A stretch of 64,000 nucleotides of DNA, from assembly GCA_964384915.1 (NCBI GenBank), contig CAYLMA010000002.1:62001-126000 (forward strand), given 5' to 3'. Below the pieces are notes generated by a model. It worked only from the letters and a program-made list of their open reading frames with translations, ran no database searches and was not told where the DNA came from. The translations under genes and the position numbers were made by a program. Below are positions 1 through 9,564 of this stretch, piece by piece. Position 1 is the stretch's first letter. Each line of letters opens with the position of its first letter. This DNA comes from Sulfurimicrobium sp964384915 (GTDB lineage: Bacteria > Pseudomonadota > Gammaproteobacteria > Burkholderiales > Sulfuricellaceae).

Positions 1-328
1 CCTTAATATTTATTGCCTTCAATACAGGCTGCAATACAGGGTCTAAGTTCGTAGCCTTGTGTCTAATGGTTTCGTGCGCTTCGCGCGAATATTTGATTGC
101 CGGGCGGACCCGGCACCCAATCAACCATGCGCGAAGCGCATTCCAACAAAACGCTTCTCCCGCACCCCGGCCTCGCCCCCTTTATTCGCCCTGAATATCC
201 AAAAACCTGCAACGCTTGGCGCCTTATCCTGTCGTAAGGTCAACCCAATCAAGATCGCGGCGTTAATGTTTTAAGTATGCCCCGAACCCCAAGCCCATGG
301 GCTTGGTTACCCAAAGCAGGTGCCCATC
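1..328. other. Left-edge non-coding stretch with a long inverted repeat
   Basis: No convincing gene is visible. Positions 73-153 form a long imperfect hairpin: GCGCTTCGCGC and TGATTG on the left pair with CAATCA and GCGCGAAGCGC on the right around a GC-rich loop. A 14-bp palindrome AAGCCCATGGGCTT lies at about 289-303, just before the DUF6600 gene. A short open frame at 59-274 has no family features and crosses the hairpin, so I treat it as chance. Confidence 0.5.
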
Positions 329-2491
329 ATGTTTCCATTGCCCCGAATCAGCGCCATTCTTTCCCTCTTGCTGCTCATGGCCATGAGCAGCCTTGCCGCT
401 TTTGCCCAGGATGAAGATCCGAAAATGGCGCCCAGCCCGCTGCGGCTGAGCTACGTCGAGGGGGATGTTTCCTTCTTCCGCGACGGCGCGGAGGACTGGG
501 TGGACGCGCGCCACAATACCCCGCTGGCCGCCGGCGATGCGCTCTATGTCGGCCGGGACGGCGACCTTGAGCTGCAGATGGGCAGCCGCGCCTTCGTCCG
601 GGCCGATGACGACACGCAGCTCACCCTGGTCAACCAGACGGCCGATTTCATCCAGTTCAGGGTCACTTCCGGCCGCGTGTCCTTCGATCTGCGCACGCTG
701 CCCGCAGGCTACACGGTGGAAGTGGACACGCCCAACGCGGTGTTCACCATCGACCGCAGCGGCTATTACCGGGTGGACGTGAACGGGGACGTGCATTTCA
801 TCACCCGGCGCGGCGGCCGGGCCATGATGGTGCCGGCGGGCGGGCAGGCCATGAGCATCCATCCCTCCGAGGAGATCGTGGTGCGGAACGGCGCCGTGGC
901 GCGGGCGGAAACCTACGTGGCGCCCGAGCTCGACCGCTGGGACCGCTGGAACTACGACCGTACAAATGATCTGATCGACTCCGTCAGCGAGCGCTACCTT
1001 CCTTCCGGCATCGCCGGGGCCAATGATCTGGACCATTACGGCAGATGGCGCGTGGTGGGCGAATACGGCCCGGTCTGGGTGCCGGATGCCGTGCCCTCGG
1101 GATGGGCGCCCTACAGCACCGGGAGATGGGTGTGGGACCCCTACTACCAGTGGACCTGGATTGACGACGCGCCGTGGGGCTGGGCCCCATACCATTATGG
1201 GCGCTGGGTTTACCTGGGCAGCTACTGGGGCTGGGCGCCGGGTCCGGCGGTCAGGGTCGCGGTCTATGCGCCCGCGTTGGTGGCGTTTTTCGGAGTCGGC
1301 TCCCATGTGTCGGTCGGCATCGGAATCGGCACTGCGGGGCTGGGCTGGGTGGCGCTGAGCTGGGGCGAGCCCCTGGTTCCGTGGTGGGGGCGTCCCGGCT
1401 TCGTCGGCAGGCCCTGGTGGGGCGGCTGGCATGGCCCGCGCGTGGTCAACAACGTGGTCATCAAGCAAAGCACGGTGGTCAACGTGACCAACATCACCTA
1501 TCGCAACAGCCGCGTGCACAATGCCGTTGTCGCCACCTCGCGCGAGCGCTTCGGCAAGGGCCACGAGCACGATGCGCCGGTGCGCGTGAGGGAAACCCGC
1601 CAACTCCGGCATATGCACGGCGCGCTGCCGGTCACGCCAGGGCCGGCAAGCGTGATGACGGGCGCGCCCAGCCGCGTTCGCCCTCCTGAATCCATCCTTG
1701 CGCGGCCGGTGGTCGCCACCCGCCCGGCCCGCGAATCAGCGCTGCCCTGGCGCAGCGAAGAGCGCCGGCGCCAGGGCGGCGTCGCGCCCGAGCCGCGCTA
1801 CGTTCCCGCCCCGGTCCGCCCGGACCGCGAACTGCCGCGCCCTGAATTCGGCGCCCAGACCGGAGAAGAACGCGCCCGCCCCCCCCTTCCGCCGCGTTTT
1901 GAGGAAAGGCGCCGCGAAGCTGAAGCGCCAGGGGGCAGGGCCAGGGAACGCGCAGAGCGAGGTCAGGCCGAGCAGATTGCCCCCCCTGCGGCGATCCCTG
2001 ACAGCCCTGAAGCGGCTGCGCCACGCAGGCTTGAACCGCGCATGGCTCCCGAACCGGCGCGCCGGCAGGAGCGGATTGAACGCGAGCGCAGCGAAGCGCC
2101 CGTGCAGACTGAAGCGCCGGCGCCGCTCAACCGGGCACAGGAACGTGCCGCGAGTGGCCGGGCCGAGCCACCTTCCCCTCGCATGCCCTCTCCCGAAGAA
2201 GCGATGCCGCCGCGCGGCATGCGCGAGCCCATCCCCGCGCGCCCGGTAGTCCAGGAGCGGGAAAGAGAAAGGGAGCGCATGGCGCCGGAACCGCGCAGGT
2301 TTGAAGCGCCTCCGGTCCAGCCGCGCGCAGCCCCCGAACCGGCGCGGCGTCAGGAGCGGCCAGAACAACGGCAGGAGCGAGTGGAGCAACGCGAACGCGC
2401 GGACTTGCCCGGCCAGCCTGCCAACCGCATGTACCGCGGACAGGACAATAAGGGCGACGGCGAGCGGCGGCGCTCCCAGCAGGAACGCTGA
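329..2491 (+). CDS. Exported DUF6600/FecR-like protein with proline/arginine-rich tail
   Basis: A signal peptide (residues about 1-27, ending AFAQ) is followed by a FecR-like beta domain (about 40-190; LSYVEGDVSFFRDG, ITRRGGRAMMVPAG). Next comes a tryptophan/tyrosine-rich DUF6600 repeat region (about 240-340; repeated GRWVW, WGWAPYHYGRW). The last 280 residues are low-complexity Pro/Arg/Glu repeats. The family is exported and its biochemical role is unknown. I chose ATG 329 over the in-frame GTG at 320 because AGCAGG lies 8 nt before it. The gene is monocistronic, with a hairpin at 2493-2516 just after the stop that lacks a T-run. Confidence 0.85.
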   Translation: MFPLPRISAILSLLLLMAMSSLAAFAQDEDPKMAPSPLRLSYVEGDVSFFRDGAEDWVDARHNTPLAAGDALYVGRDGDLELQMGSRAFVRADDDTQLTLVNQTADFIQFRVTSGRVSFDLRTLPAGYTVEVDTPNAVFTIDRSGYYRVDVNGDVHFITRRGGRAMMVPAGGQAMSIHPSEEIVVRNGAVARAETYVAPELDRWDRWNYDRTNDLIDSVSERYLPSGIAGANDLDHYGRWRVVGEYGPVWVPDAVPSGWAPYSTGRWVWDPYYQWTWIDDAPWGWAPYHYGRWVYLGSYWGWAPGPAVRVAVYAPALVAFFGVGSHVSVGIGIGTAGLGWVALSWGEPLVPWWGRPGFVGRPWWGGWHGPRVVNNVVIKQSTVVNVTNITYRNSRVHNAVVATSRERFGKGHEHDAPVRVRETRQLRHMHGALPVTPGPASVMTGAPSRVRPPESILARPVVATRPARESALPWRSEERRRQGGVAPEPRYVPAPVRPDRELPRPEFGAQTGEERARPPLPPRFEERRREAEAPGGRARERAERGQAEQIAPPAAIPDSPEAAAPRRLEPRMAPEPARRQERIERERSEAPVQTEAPAPLNRAQERAASGRAEPPSPRMPSPEEAMPPRGMREPIPARPVVQERERERERMAPEPRRFEAPPVQPRAAPEPARRQERPEQRQERVEQRERADLPGQPANRMYRGQDNKGDGERRRSQQER

Positions 2492-2556
2492 CTTCCCGGC
2501 ATTTCCGCGCCGGGAACGGCAAGATAGCGGGAGGGGAGGGCTATCCTAGGAAACCC

Positions 2557-3582
2557 CTAAAAATGGGTGACCGTGGTATTTTCGTCGCGCGCGAGCACGT
2601 CGCCCGCCGAGCCCACCAGCAAGGGGTCGGGTGCGACGGCCACGTGCAAATCCTTGCCGGGGTAGGGCAGGGAATGCAGGAAGTGGCGCATGCAGTTGAG
2701 CCGCGCCCGTTTCTTGTCGTCGGACTTGATCACCACCCAGGGGCAATCGGCGGTATCGGTATGGAAAAACATCAGGTTCTTGGCTTCGGTGTAATCGTCC
2801 CACATGTCCAGCGACTTGATGTCGATGGGCGAAAGCTTCCAGTGCTTGAGGGGATCGTCGCGGCGCGACACGAAGCGCCGCAATTGCTCTTCGCGGCTGA
2901 CCGAGAACCAGTATTTGAATAGCCGGATGCCGCTTTTAACCAGCATGCGCTCGAACTCGGGTGTCTGGCGCATGAATTCGAGGTGCTCCTGGGGGGTGCA
3001 AAACCCCATGACGCGCTCGACCCCGGCCCGGTTGTACCAGGAGCGGTCAAAGAAAACCATTTCTCCCTTGGTTGGCAGATGCTGGATGTAACGCTGGAAA
3101 TACCACTGCCCCAGTTCCTGCTCGGTGGGTTTCTCCAGGGCGACCGTCCGTGCTGCGCGGGGGTTGAGGTGCTCCATGAAGCGCTTGATGGTGCCGCCCT
3201 TGCCGGCGGCGTCGCGCCCCTCGAACAGCACCACGATTTTCTGGCCGCTGTCCCTGACCCAGTTCTGCACCTTCAGCAGTTCGATCTGCAGCTTGGCTTT
3301 CTGCGCTTCATAGTCCTTGGTGCGGATGCGGGTACGGTAGGGATAGTCCGCGGGGAGCTTCGCGTAGTCGCTGTCCTCGTCGCTGCCATGCGGGGCGTGT
3401 GCCACGGCCAGAGCAGCAGGCCCGTGGCTGACGGTCTCGATTTCCGCCGCTGCGGCGGAATCGGGCTTGTGCGCCAAGTGGGGCTTGGCGTGGGCCGGCC
3501 GGGGCTTGGCCGGCGGGGGGGGCGTATTGGACCCGGATTCCGGAGTATTGTTTTTTTCCTGCGCTTTTGTCTTCTCTGCCAT
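2557..3582 (-). CDS. ppk2: Polyphosphate kinase 2 (PPK2), single domain
   Basis: Transfers phosphate between polyphosphate and nucleoside diphosphates in the cytoplasm, usually making GTP or ATP from polyP. Visible motifs are Walker A GRDAAGKGGT (about residue 121), the lid/Walker B segment FDRSWYNRAGVERVMGF, and KYWFSVSREEQ. The 341 residues include an unusual N-terminal extension of about 75 residues rich in Pro, Ala, His and Lys before the PPK2 domain starts near DYPYRTRIR. It is one of four polyphosphate enzymes in the window (with pap, ppk1 and CYTH-CHAD). The donor and acceptor preference (class I, NDP) is inferred from the one-domain form. Confidence 0.92.
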   Translation of the reverse strand: MAEKTKAQEKNNTPESGSNTPPPPAKPRPAHAKPHLAHKPDSAAAAEIETVSHGPAALAVAHAPHGSDEDSDYAKLPADYPYRTRIRTKDYEAQKAKLQIELLKVQNWVRDSGQKIVVLFEGRDAAGKGGTIKRFMEHLNPRAARTVALEKPTEQELGQWYFQRYIQHLPTKGEMVFFDRSWYNRAGVERVMGFCTPQEHLEFMRQTPEFERMLVKSGIRLFKYWFSVSREEQLRRFVSRRDDPLKHWKLSPIDIKSLDMWDDYTEAKNLMFFHTDTADCPWVVIKSDDKKRARLNCMRHFLHSLPYPGKDLHVAVAPDPLLVGSAGDVLARDENTTVTHF

Positions 3583-3759
3583 TCGATGCTCCTTAATATG
3601 CGTGTCAACACACCCCAGCCAAGATCAAAAAACCAGCGGCGCATTCAACTCCGCTCACTGCACAACACCTATGTTTCTCTTTTATGAATTGTATGCCACT
3701 TCAAGCCCAGTGGCATGGTTTGTTCATCATCCGTTGTTGATCACTGGCGGATCACCGGC

Positions 3760-4929
3760 TTACAAGGCGTGGCTGCGGTTTCCGCGCGTAAAGCCGCACA
3801 GGGGCTCTTCCATGCCTCTGCCCAGGGCAATGGCCTTGAACAGCTCACCCATTTCCGCCGGGCTCACCAGCTTCTGAATCTGGGCGACAACAGGCAGATA
3901 TGCGGCGGGGTCTTCCGGCGAAATCTGCCCCAGGAGGTCGGTCAGCCCGCAATTGATGAGGAAATTGGCCTGGCTGGCGTAGCCCAGCAGGTCCAGGCCG
4001 GCCTCCTGCCCGGCCCGGGCGATGGCGCTGAAATCCACGTGGGCGGTGATGTCCTGCAGGCCCGGCAGGAAGAAGGGATCGGCATGGGCATGGTGGCGAA
4101 AATGGCACATCAGGGTCCCTTGGCTGCGCTGCGGGTGGTAGTACTCGCTTTGGCCAAAGCCATAGTCCAGCATGAGAATCACCCCCCGCTCCAGCATCTG
4201 GCCGAGGCTGCGCATGAAGCCCTGGGCGGCGAGGTTGACCTCGCTGACGTAGGCCGCCTCATGCGTGCTGAAGGCGGCGGGCGGCAGGGAACGGGCGGCA
4301 TCGAGCAGCTTTCCCTCCAGGAGCGGGCGCTCGCCCCAGGCCAGGCGCCCATCATGCAGGCCGACGCCGCGCTCTGAAACATCCGCGCCGCGCCATGCCA
4401 GCACATGCACCGGCATGGCATCCAGCACTTCGTTGCCCAGCACCAGGCCGGCGAATCTTTCTGGCAGCGCATCGAGCCATGCAAAACGGCCCGACAGGTG
4501 CGCGGCCTCGCGCCCGATGCGCTGCTGCTGGCGCTGGCGCAGATCCGCCGACAGTTCGAGAATGGAATACCGCTGCGGCAAGGCATCCAGGCGCTCCAGT
4601 TCCAGCATCAGGTCGAGCGCCAGCTTGCCCGAGCCGGCGCCGATCTCGAGGATGTCGCCGCCGGTTTGCCGCAGCACCTGCGCCGCCTGGTGCGCCAGCG
4701 CCTGGCCGAAGAGGGGGGAGATTTCCGGCGCGGTGACGAAATCCCCTCCCGCGCCGAACTTGTCCAGCCCGGCGCTGTAGTAGCCCAGGCCGGGCGTGTA
4801 CAGCGCCAGTTCCATGAAGCGGGCGAAGGAAATCCAGCCGCCACCGGAGGCAATTTCCGCCGCGATGGATGCGCCCACGGCGCCGCTGTGTTCAAGGGCG
4901 GAGGAACTCGGTTCAGGTAGTGAAGGCAT
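3760..4929 (-). CDS. MidA/NDUFAF7-type class I SAM-dependent methyltransferase
   Basis: 389 residues of the Methyltransf_28 (DUF185/COG1565) family. The N-terminus has the family's tyrosine-rich signature LALYTPGLGYYSAG followed by GDFVTAPEISPLFG, and the SAM-binding loop ILEIGAGSGKLALDL. LVLGNEVLDAMPVH is another conserved block. The eukaryotic relative NDUFAF7 methylates an arginine of complex I; bacterial substrates are mostly unproven. It is divergent from folM with about 50 bp between the starts, so they may share a bidirectional promoter region. The 177-bp gap to ppk2 upstream of 3760 holds no clear gene. Confidence 0.85.
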   Translation of the reverse strand: MPSLPEPSSSALEHSGAVGASIAAEIASGGGWISFARFMELALYTPGLGYYSAGLDKFGAGGDFVTAPEISPLFGQALAHQAAQVLRQTGGDILEIGAGSGKLALDLMLELERLDALPQRYSILELSADLRQRQQQRIGREAAHLSGRFAWLDALPERFAGLVLGNEVLDAMPVHVLAWRGADVSERGVGLHDGRLAWGERPLLEGKLLDAARSLPPAAFSTHEAAYVSEVNLAAQGFMRSLGQMLERGVILMLDYGFGQSEYYHPQRSQGTLMCHFRHHAHADPFFLPGLQDITAHVDFSAIARAGQEAGLDLLGYASQANFLINCGLTDLLGQISPEDPAAYLPVVAQIQKLVSPAEMGELFKAIALGRGMEEPLCGFTRGNRSHAL

Positions 4930-4979
4930 GGCAAGCTGTGTTAAATTCGTCGAATTCTCAAGATTATCCGGATAAGCGC

Positions 4980-5720
4980 ATGGAAGGCAAAGTTATCTTG
5001 ATCACCGGCGGCGCGGTGCGCGTCGGCGCGGCCACTGCGCGGCGCCTGCACGGCACGGGCGCGCGCATCATGATCCATTACCGTTCCTCGGCGGGTGCGG
5101 CGGAAAAGCTGCGCGACGAACTCAACAAACTGCGTCCCGACTCCGCCGCCATCGTGCAGGGCGATCTGCTCGACCCCGCCTGCTATGAGCGCATGGTGGC
5201 GGAAACCGCCGCCTGCTTCGGCCGGCTGGACGTGCTGATCAACAACGCCTCCAGCTTCTACCCGACGGCGGTGGGCGAGATCACCGAGAAAGACTGGTTC
5301 GACCTGGTCGGCACCAACCTCAAGGCGCCGCTGTTCCTCTCCCAGGCCGCCGCCAATGCGCTGATCCACAGCCACGGCTGCATCGTCAACATCGCCGACA
5401 TCCATGCCGAGCGGCCGATGAAGAGCTACCTGGTATACAGCATCGCCAAGGCCGGGCTGGTGGCGCTGACCAAATCGCTGGCGCACGAGCTCGGGCCCAA
5501 CGTGCGCGTCAACGCCGTGGCGCCGGGGCCGATCCTATGGCCTGAAGACGACCCCAGCTTCGACGACCTGGAACGCCGCCGCATCATCGCCCACACCCTG
5601 CTGAAGCGCGAAGGCAGCCCAGACGACATTGCCAGGGCGGTGGCCTTCCTGGTCAACGACGCGCCCTATGTCACCGGCGTGATCCTGCCGGTGGATGGCG
5701 GTCGGAGCGCCAGTCTTTAA
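4980..5720 (+). CDS. folM: Pteridine reductase / FolM-like short-chain dehydrogenase
   Basis: 246-residue SDR enzyme. The NADPH-binding motif is TGGAVRVG, where the arginine pattern TGxxxRxG marks pteridine reductases rather than generic SDRs. LINNASSFYPT and the catalytic Tyr-Lys in YSIAKAGL are intact, and the C-terminal block VTGVILPVDGG is typical. It reduces dihydromonapterin/dihydrofolate-type pterins in the cytosol. The frame is open upstream to 4869, but that part overlaps the divergent MidA-like gene; the ATG at 4980 starts exactly at the conserved SDR N-terminus MEGKVILITGG. Confidence 0.88.
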   Translation: MEGKVILITGGAVRVGAATARRLHGTGARIMIHYRSSAGAAEKLRDELNKLRPDSAAIVQGDLLDPACYERMVAETAACFGRLDVLINNASSFYPTAVGEITEKDWFDLVGTNLKAPLFLSQAAANALIHSHGCIVNIADIHAERPMKSYLVYSIAKAGLVALTKSLAHELGPNVRVNAVAPGPILWPEDDPSFDDLERRRIIAHTLLKREGSPDDIARAVAFLVNDAPYVTGVILPVDGGRSASL

Positions 5721-5737
5721 CCATGAGGCTCTAAATT

Positions 5738-5816
5738 TACCGCAAAGGACGCAAAGGTACGCTAAGGATTAGCCATGATGAATTTCCCCTCGCTTACCTT
5801 TGCGTCCTTTGCGGTT
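5738..5816. repeat. R1 inverted repeat, copy a
   Basis: Perfect 21-bp arms: ACCGCAAAGGACGCAAAGGT(A) at 5739-5759 and its complement at 5795-5815, with a 35-bp loop. It sits between folM and ttcA. Related repeats lie at about 6584, 9565, 25407 and 41383, so this is a dispersed intergenic hairpin family. Confidence 0.9.
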
Positions 5817-5840
5817 TAATCGCTCTTCCCTGAGATAAAC

Positions 5841-6575
5841 ATGACCGACCACATCAAACCACCCCGCACCCTGCTTTCCGCCGCCGGCCGAGCCATCGGT
5901 GATTTTTCCATGATCCGCGAGGGCGACCGGGTGCTGCTGGGGCTGTCCGGCGGCAAGGATTCGCTGTCCTTGCTGCATGTGCTGCTGCATTTGCAGAAGA
6001 AAGCGCCGGTCAAATTCGAGATTGCGGCCTGCACCGTGGACCCTCAGTCGCCCGATTTCGACCCTTCACCGCTTAAAGCCTATATGGCTGAACTGGGCGT
6101 GCCGTATTTCTATGAGAGCCAGCCCATCGTCGAGCAGGCCAAGACTGCAATGCAGGGGGATTCCTTCTGCGCCTTCTGCTCGCGCATGCGGCGCGGCATC
6201 CTCTACCGCACGGCGCGAGAGAACGGCTACAACGTGCTGGCGCTGGCGCAGCACCTGGACGACGCGGCGGAAACCTTCCTCATGTCCACCTTCTTCGGCG
6301 GCAAGCTGCGCACCATGAAGGCGCATTATCTCAACGACGCGGGCGACATCCGCATCATCCGGCCCTTCATCTACCTGCGCGAACGCCAGACCGCTGCCTT
6401 CGCCAAATCCGCCGGGCTGCCTGTGATCGCGGAAAACTGCCCATCCTGCTTCGCCGTGCCGACAGAACGCTGGCACATGAAACAGTTGTTGGCGGAACAG
6501 GAAAAGAAACACTCGAAGATGTTCGCCAGCCTGCTGACGGCGCTGAAACCCTTGCTCAGGGACGATCGCTTGTAA
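5841..6575 (+). CDS. ttcA: tRNA 2-thiocytidine(32) synthetase TtcA
   Basis: Iron-sulfur PP-loop ATPase that thiolates cytidine 32 of certain tRNAs. The PP-loop is LGLSGGKDSLSLLH (about residues 33-46). The cluster ligands are CAFC (about 111-114) and a third cysteine in ENCPSCF. The AQHLDDAAETFLM block is characteristic of TtcA. At 244 residues it is slightly short for the family but complete. It is flanked on both sides by R1 hairpins, so it is probably transcribed with folM or alone. Confidence 0.93.
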   Translation: MTDHIKPPRTLLSAAGRAIGDFSMIREGDRVLLGLSGGKDSLSLLHVLLHLQKKAPVKFEIAACTVDPQSPDFDPSPLKAYMAELGVPYFYESQPIVEQAKTAMQGDSFCAFCSRMRRGILYRTARENGYNVLALAQHLDDAAETFLMSTFFGGKLRTMKAHYLNDAGDIRIIRPFIYLRERQTAAFAKSAGLPVIAENCPSCFAVPTERWHMKQLLAEQEKKHSKMFASLLTALKPLLRDDRL

Positions 6576-6583
6576 AGCATCTG

Positions 6584-6694
6584 AACCGCAAAGGCGCGAA
6601 GGAGCTAAGAAGAGCCAGCATGAATACAATCCGCCACTCACACATCCTCGGATAACCGGCTGTTCTTCCTCTGCGCCTTCGCGCCTTTGCGGTT
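6584..6694. repeat. R1 inverted repeat, copy b
   Basis: Perfect 19-bp arms AACCGCAAAGGCGCGAAGG at 6584-6602 and its complement at 6676-6694, enclosing 73 bp. It lies between the convergent ttcA and tonB genes and may act as a bidirectional transcript end. Confidence 0.9.
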
Positions 6695-6721
6695 AATGAA
6701 CTGCGGCTTTCAGAGTCATGC

Positions 6722-7639
6722 CTACTCGCTGGCGAGCTGGTCGGCGCTGGTGAAAATCCAGGTGCGGGTGATGCTGAGGATGTCGGTATCCTTGCGGATG
6801 TTTTCCGGCAGGGGCGAGTATGGGCCTGCCAGTTCGACGATGCGCCGGGCCGCGGCATCCAGCACCTTGTGGCCGGAGGAGCGGTTGATTTCAATGCCCT
6901 CCACGCTGCCGTCGGCCTTGATCGACACGGTCAGCTGCAACTGGCCATAGAGCTTCTGCTGCTTGGCGGCCTCGGGGTAATTCAGGTTGCCCACTTTCTC
7001 GACCTTCATGCGCCAGTCTTCGACGTAGCGCGCAAAACGGTATTCCTGGGTGCGCGCGCCGATGAATTTGCGGCGCGGCATTTTCTGGTAGTTATCCCAG
7101 TCACGCGAAATCTGCGCCTCCAGCCGCGCGGCCTCGAGGCTGCGCTGCACCAGTTCGGCGGCATTTGGCTTGACTGCGGCATCGCTTTGCTGCTGCGACG
7201 CCGTGGTGTTGGGGGATTGCGCCACGCTGTGCTTGGCCTTGGCCTGGGTCATCAGGCGGCGCGCCTGCTGCTCCAGCTCGACCACGCGCTGCTCGCGCTG
7301 TTGCAGGGAAGGGTCGGGATGCGGCCGGTCGAGGGTGGGCAAGGGGCTCTTGGCGCGGCGCTTGTCTTCGGTGTTGCCGCCGCCGTCGAGGTTGGCCTGG
7401 GCCAGGGCATCGGGGTTGACGGGCTTGCCGGCCGACTTGCTGTTGACCAGCACCACTTCGAGATAAGTGGCCGGGCTGGGCAATTGCTTCAGGGCAGGCG
7501 CGACAAAATTCGTGGCAATTGGAACTGCGTGCAAAATGACTGAGACAGTTAGCATCACCCCTAGACGCGAGGGTGCGCTAACTGTCGCAAGAAGGGCGGC
7601 GCCGCCAGGGAAAGAAAACTTATCCAATGAAACTGTCAT
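6722..7639 (-). CDS. TonB-family energy transducer (first of two in the window)
   Basis: 305 residues. A single transmembrane anchor lies near residues 28-46 (LGVMLTVSVILHAVPIA), followed by a periplasmic spacer with a glutamine/arginine-rich probable coiled coil (about 105-185). The C-terminal TonB fold carries the YPEAAKQQKLYGQLQL signature and SVEGIEINRSSGHKVLD. The family passes proton-motive energy from ExbB/ExbD to outer-membrane receptors. No exbBD genes adjoin this copy and the spacer lacks the usual Pro-Lys repeats, so it may serve another receptor or be a TonB-like protein of unknown partner. Confidence 0.82.
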   Translation of the reverse strand: MTVSLDKFSFPGGAALLATVSAPSRLGVMLTVSVILHAVPIATNFVAPALKQLPSPATYLEVVLVNSKSAGKPVNPDALAQANLDGGGNTEDKRRAKSPLPTLDRPHPDPSLQQREQRVVELEQQARRLMTQAKAKHSVAQSPNTTASQQQSDAAVKPNAAELVQRSLEAARLEAQISRDWDNYQKMPRRKFIGARTQEYRFARYVEDWRMKVEKVGNLNYPEAAKQQKLYGQLQLTVSIKADGSVEGIEINRSSGHKVLDAAARRIVELAGPYSPLPENIRKDTDILSITRTWIFTSADQLASE

Positions 7640-7673
7640 TTATACACAAAGTTTAAGCACTTGAGCCCGGGCG

Positions 7674-9536
7674 TCAAGCCGCCAGCTCAAGCGGCTTCTC
7701 GGCGTGGAACTTGCACCGCACTTCCAGTTCCAGCAGGTCCACCGCGCTGAGTTCCAGCTCGACCCGCGTGCCCGGCGCCAGTTCGGGCATGCCGAAAGCG
7801 CGCGTCACCAGCGGCAGGTTCTCGAAGCGCACCAGGTTTTCCTTGATCAGGGTGGCGTGCGCCGTGCTCATGCCTTCCTGCTGCAGGTAGCGCAGGCACC
7901 AGTAGCGCTCCATGCTGCGCTGCACGTTGTTGTAGGCATCATAAGCCAGTTCGAAATCGCGGATGGCGGAAAACAGGGCTTCGCTGTTCGGCGCGTAGGG
8001 CGGCTCCTGGCCGTTGATCAGGGCGATCAGCTGGCGCTGGTTGAGCAGGTCGACATAGCGCCGCAAGGGCGAGCTGGACCAGGCGTAGTGCGCCACGCCC
8101 AGCCCCTGGTGCGGCGCCGCGCTGGTGCTCATGCGCACCTTGCCGCCGCCCTGGCTGCGGTAGATCGCCGCCACCCCGGCCTCGCTGAGCTCCTTGGCCC
8201 AGTGCGAATTGACCTGGATCATCAGCTCGGACACCACCTTGTCGATCGGCGAGCCGCGCGGGCGCTCGATGATGGCGACGCGGTCGTTTTCGATGATGAA
8301 GTTGTAATCCTTGTACTGGTTCTGGCTGTCCGCCTTGCCGCGCGCCTGCTCCAGCCGGTTGGCGAATTGCCACAGCATTTCCAGTTCCGCCTTGAAAGCG
8401 AAGTCCGGCGCGTTGCCATGAATCAGTGTTTCCGTGTTGAACACCGGCTCCAGCGTGTCGTGGCGCAGGTTGGTGGCGATGTGCACGCGCTCCACCCGGC
8501 TTTCGATGCGCTCGATGGCGTACTCGTCCGGCGTGACCTCGAGGTACATGGAAAGCGCCGGATTGGCCGTGCCCGCGTTGAGGGTGAAGCAGTTCACCAC
8601 CTCGTCCGGCAGCATGGTGATCTTGCGCCCCGGCATGTAGATGGTGGAAAGGCGCTGCAGCGCCACGTTGTCGAGGTCCGAGCCCGGCCCGAAACCCAGC
8701 GCCGGCGCGGCGATGTGGATGCCGATGTGCCAGTTGCCGTTGGGCAGGCGTTCCACCGAGAAGGCGTCGTCGATTTCCGTGGTGGCGGCATCGTCGATGC
8801 TGAAGGCCTGGACCTTGGCCAGGGGCAGGTCGTGGTCGCGCGCGAATTCCCCCACGTCCTCGAAAGCCGTGCCGCGCGGGAAATGCTCCAGCAGGAAGCG
8901 CTTGTAATGGAACTCGTGGCTGCAGGGAATCGCGCCGCACTGCTCCAAAAGCTTGACCGGCAGCACGCCCATCTCGGCGCAGGCTTTTTCCAGCGCCTTG
9001 TATTCCAGGGTGTTCTTGTCCTCGCGGTAGAGCAGCATTTCCACCACCTGCGGGGTGAAGGCATCGGGCAGGGTGGAAGCGCACAGTTGTTCGACATAGG
9101 AGGCCACGGTGGCGGCCTGCTGGCGCTTTTTCTCCTCGGAAGCCAGCGCGGCCTTGAGGTTCTCCTCCGGCGCGGCCTTGTAGCGCCCCTTGCCTTTCTT
9201 GTAGAAGTACATCGGCGCTGAATGCAGCCGCAACGCAACAGCCGCCGCTTGGACCGGATTTGGCGCGTGGCCGTAGTACTCCTGCGCCAGATCAGCGAAC
9301 ATGAATTCGTCGGCGCCGCAGCACTGCCACAGGAAATCGGTATCCAGCTCGCCCGCTGCCGCATCGGCGGCATCCATGAAGCCGCTCATGGGCGGTTTTT
9401 CGAAACGCAGCAGCACGTTGCCGGCCTTGATCTTGGAGCGCTTGCCGTGCGGCGTCTCCACCTGCAGCGAGGCGGTGTTGTCGGCCATGACGCTCGCCAC
9501 CTTGATGGCGCCGTCCTCTTCATACAATACGTTCAT
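7674..9536 (-). CDS. RNB-domain (RNase II/R family) 3'-5' exoribonuclease
   Basis: 620 residues. The RNB catalytic block SIDDAATTEIDDAFSVE (about residues 246-262) contains the acidic residues that bind magnesium, and MPGRKITMLPDE and WSSSPLRRYVDLLNQRQ complete the RNB signature. The N-terminal region replaces the usual cold-shock domains of RNase R with a divergent segment, and only a short C-terminal extension follows the RNB domain. It is therefore closer to the shorter RNase II-like proteins common in betaproteobacteria than to canonical rnr. Probable role: RNA decay in the cytoplasm. Confidence 0.88.
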   Translation of the reverse strand: MNVLYEEDGAIKVASVMADNTASLQVETPHGKRSKIKAGNVLLRFEKPPMSGFMDAADAAAGELDTDFLWQCCGADEFMFADLAQEYYGHAPNPVQAAAVALRLHSAPMYFYKKGKGRYKAAPEENLKAALASEEKKRQQAATVASYVEQLCASTLPDAFTPQVVEMLLYREDKNTLEYKALEKACAEMGVLPVKLLEQCGAIPCSHEFHYKRFLLEHFPRGTAFEDVGEFARDHDLPLAKVQAFSIDDAATTEIDDAFSVERLPNGNWHIGIHIAAPALGFGPGSDLDNVALQRLSTIYMPGRKITMLPDEVVNCFTLNAGTANPALSMYLEVTPDEYAIERIESRVERVHIATNLRHDTLEPVFNTETLIHGNAPDFAFKAELEMLWQFANRLEQARGKADSQNQYKDYNFIIENDRVAIIERPRGSPIDKVVSELMIQVNSHWAKELSEAGVAAIYRSQGGGKVRMSTSAAPHQGLGVAHYAWSSSPLRRYVDLLNQRQLIALINGQEPPYAPNSEALFSAIRDFELAYDAYNNVQRSMERYWCLRYLQQEGMSTAHATLIKENLVRFENLPLVTRAFGMPELAPGTRVELELSAVDLLELEVRCKFHAEKPLELAA

Positions 9537-9564
9537 TTATGCCATTTCAAATTTAGGAGTTAAG

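Noticed and set aside
263..1618. Long open frame antisense to the DUF6600 gene
   Set aside because: Its His/Arg/Gly/Pro-rich composition is a by-product of GC-rich codon use on the other strand, and it has no family pattern.
7704..9221. 505-codon open frame antisense to the RNB ribonuclease gene
   Set aside because: The opposite strand has a full set of RNB motifs; this frame is its shadow.
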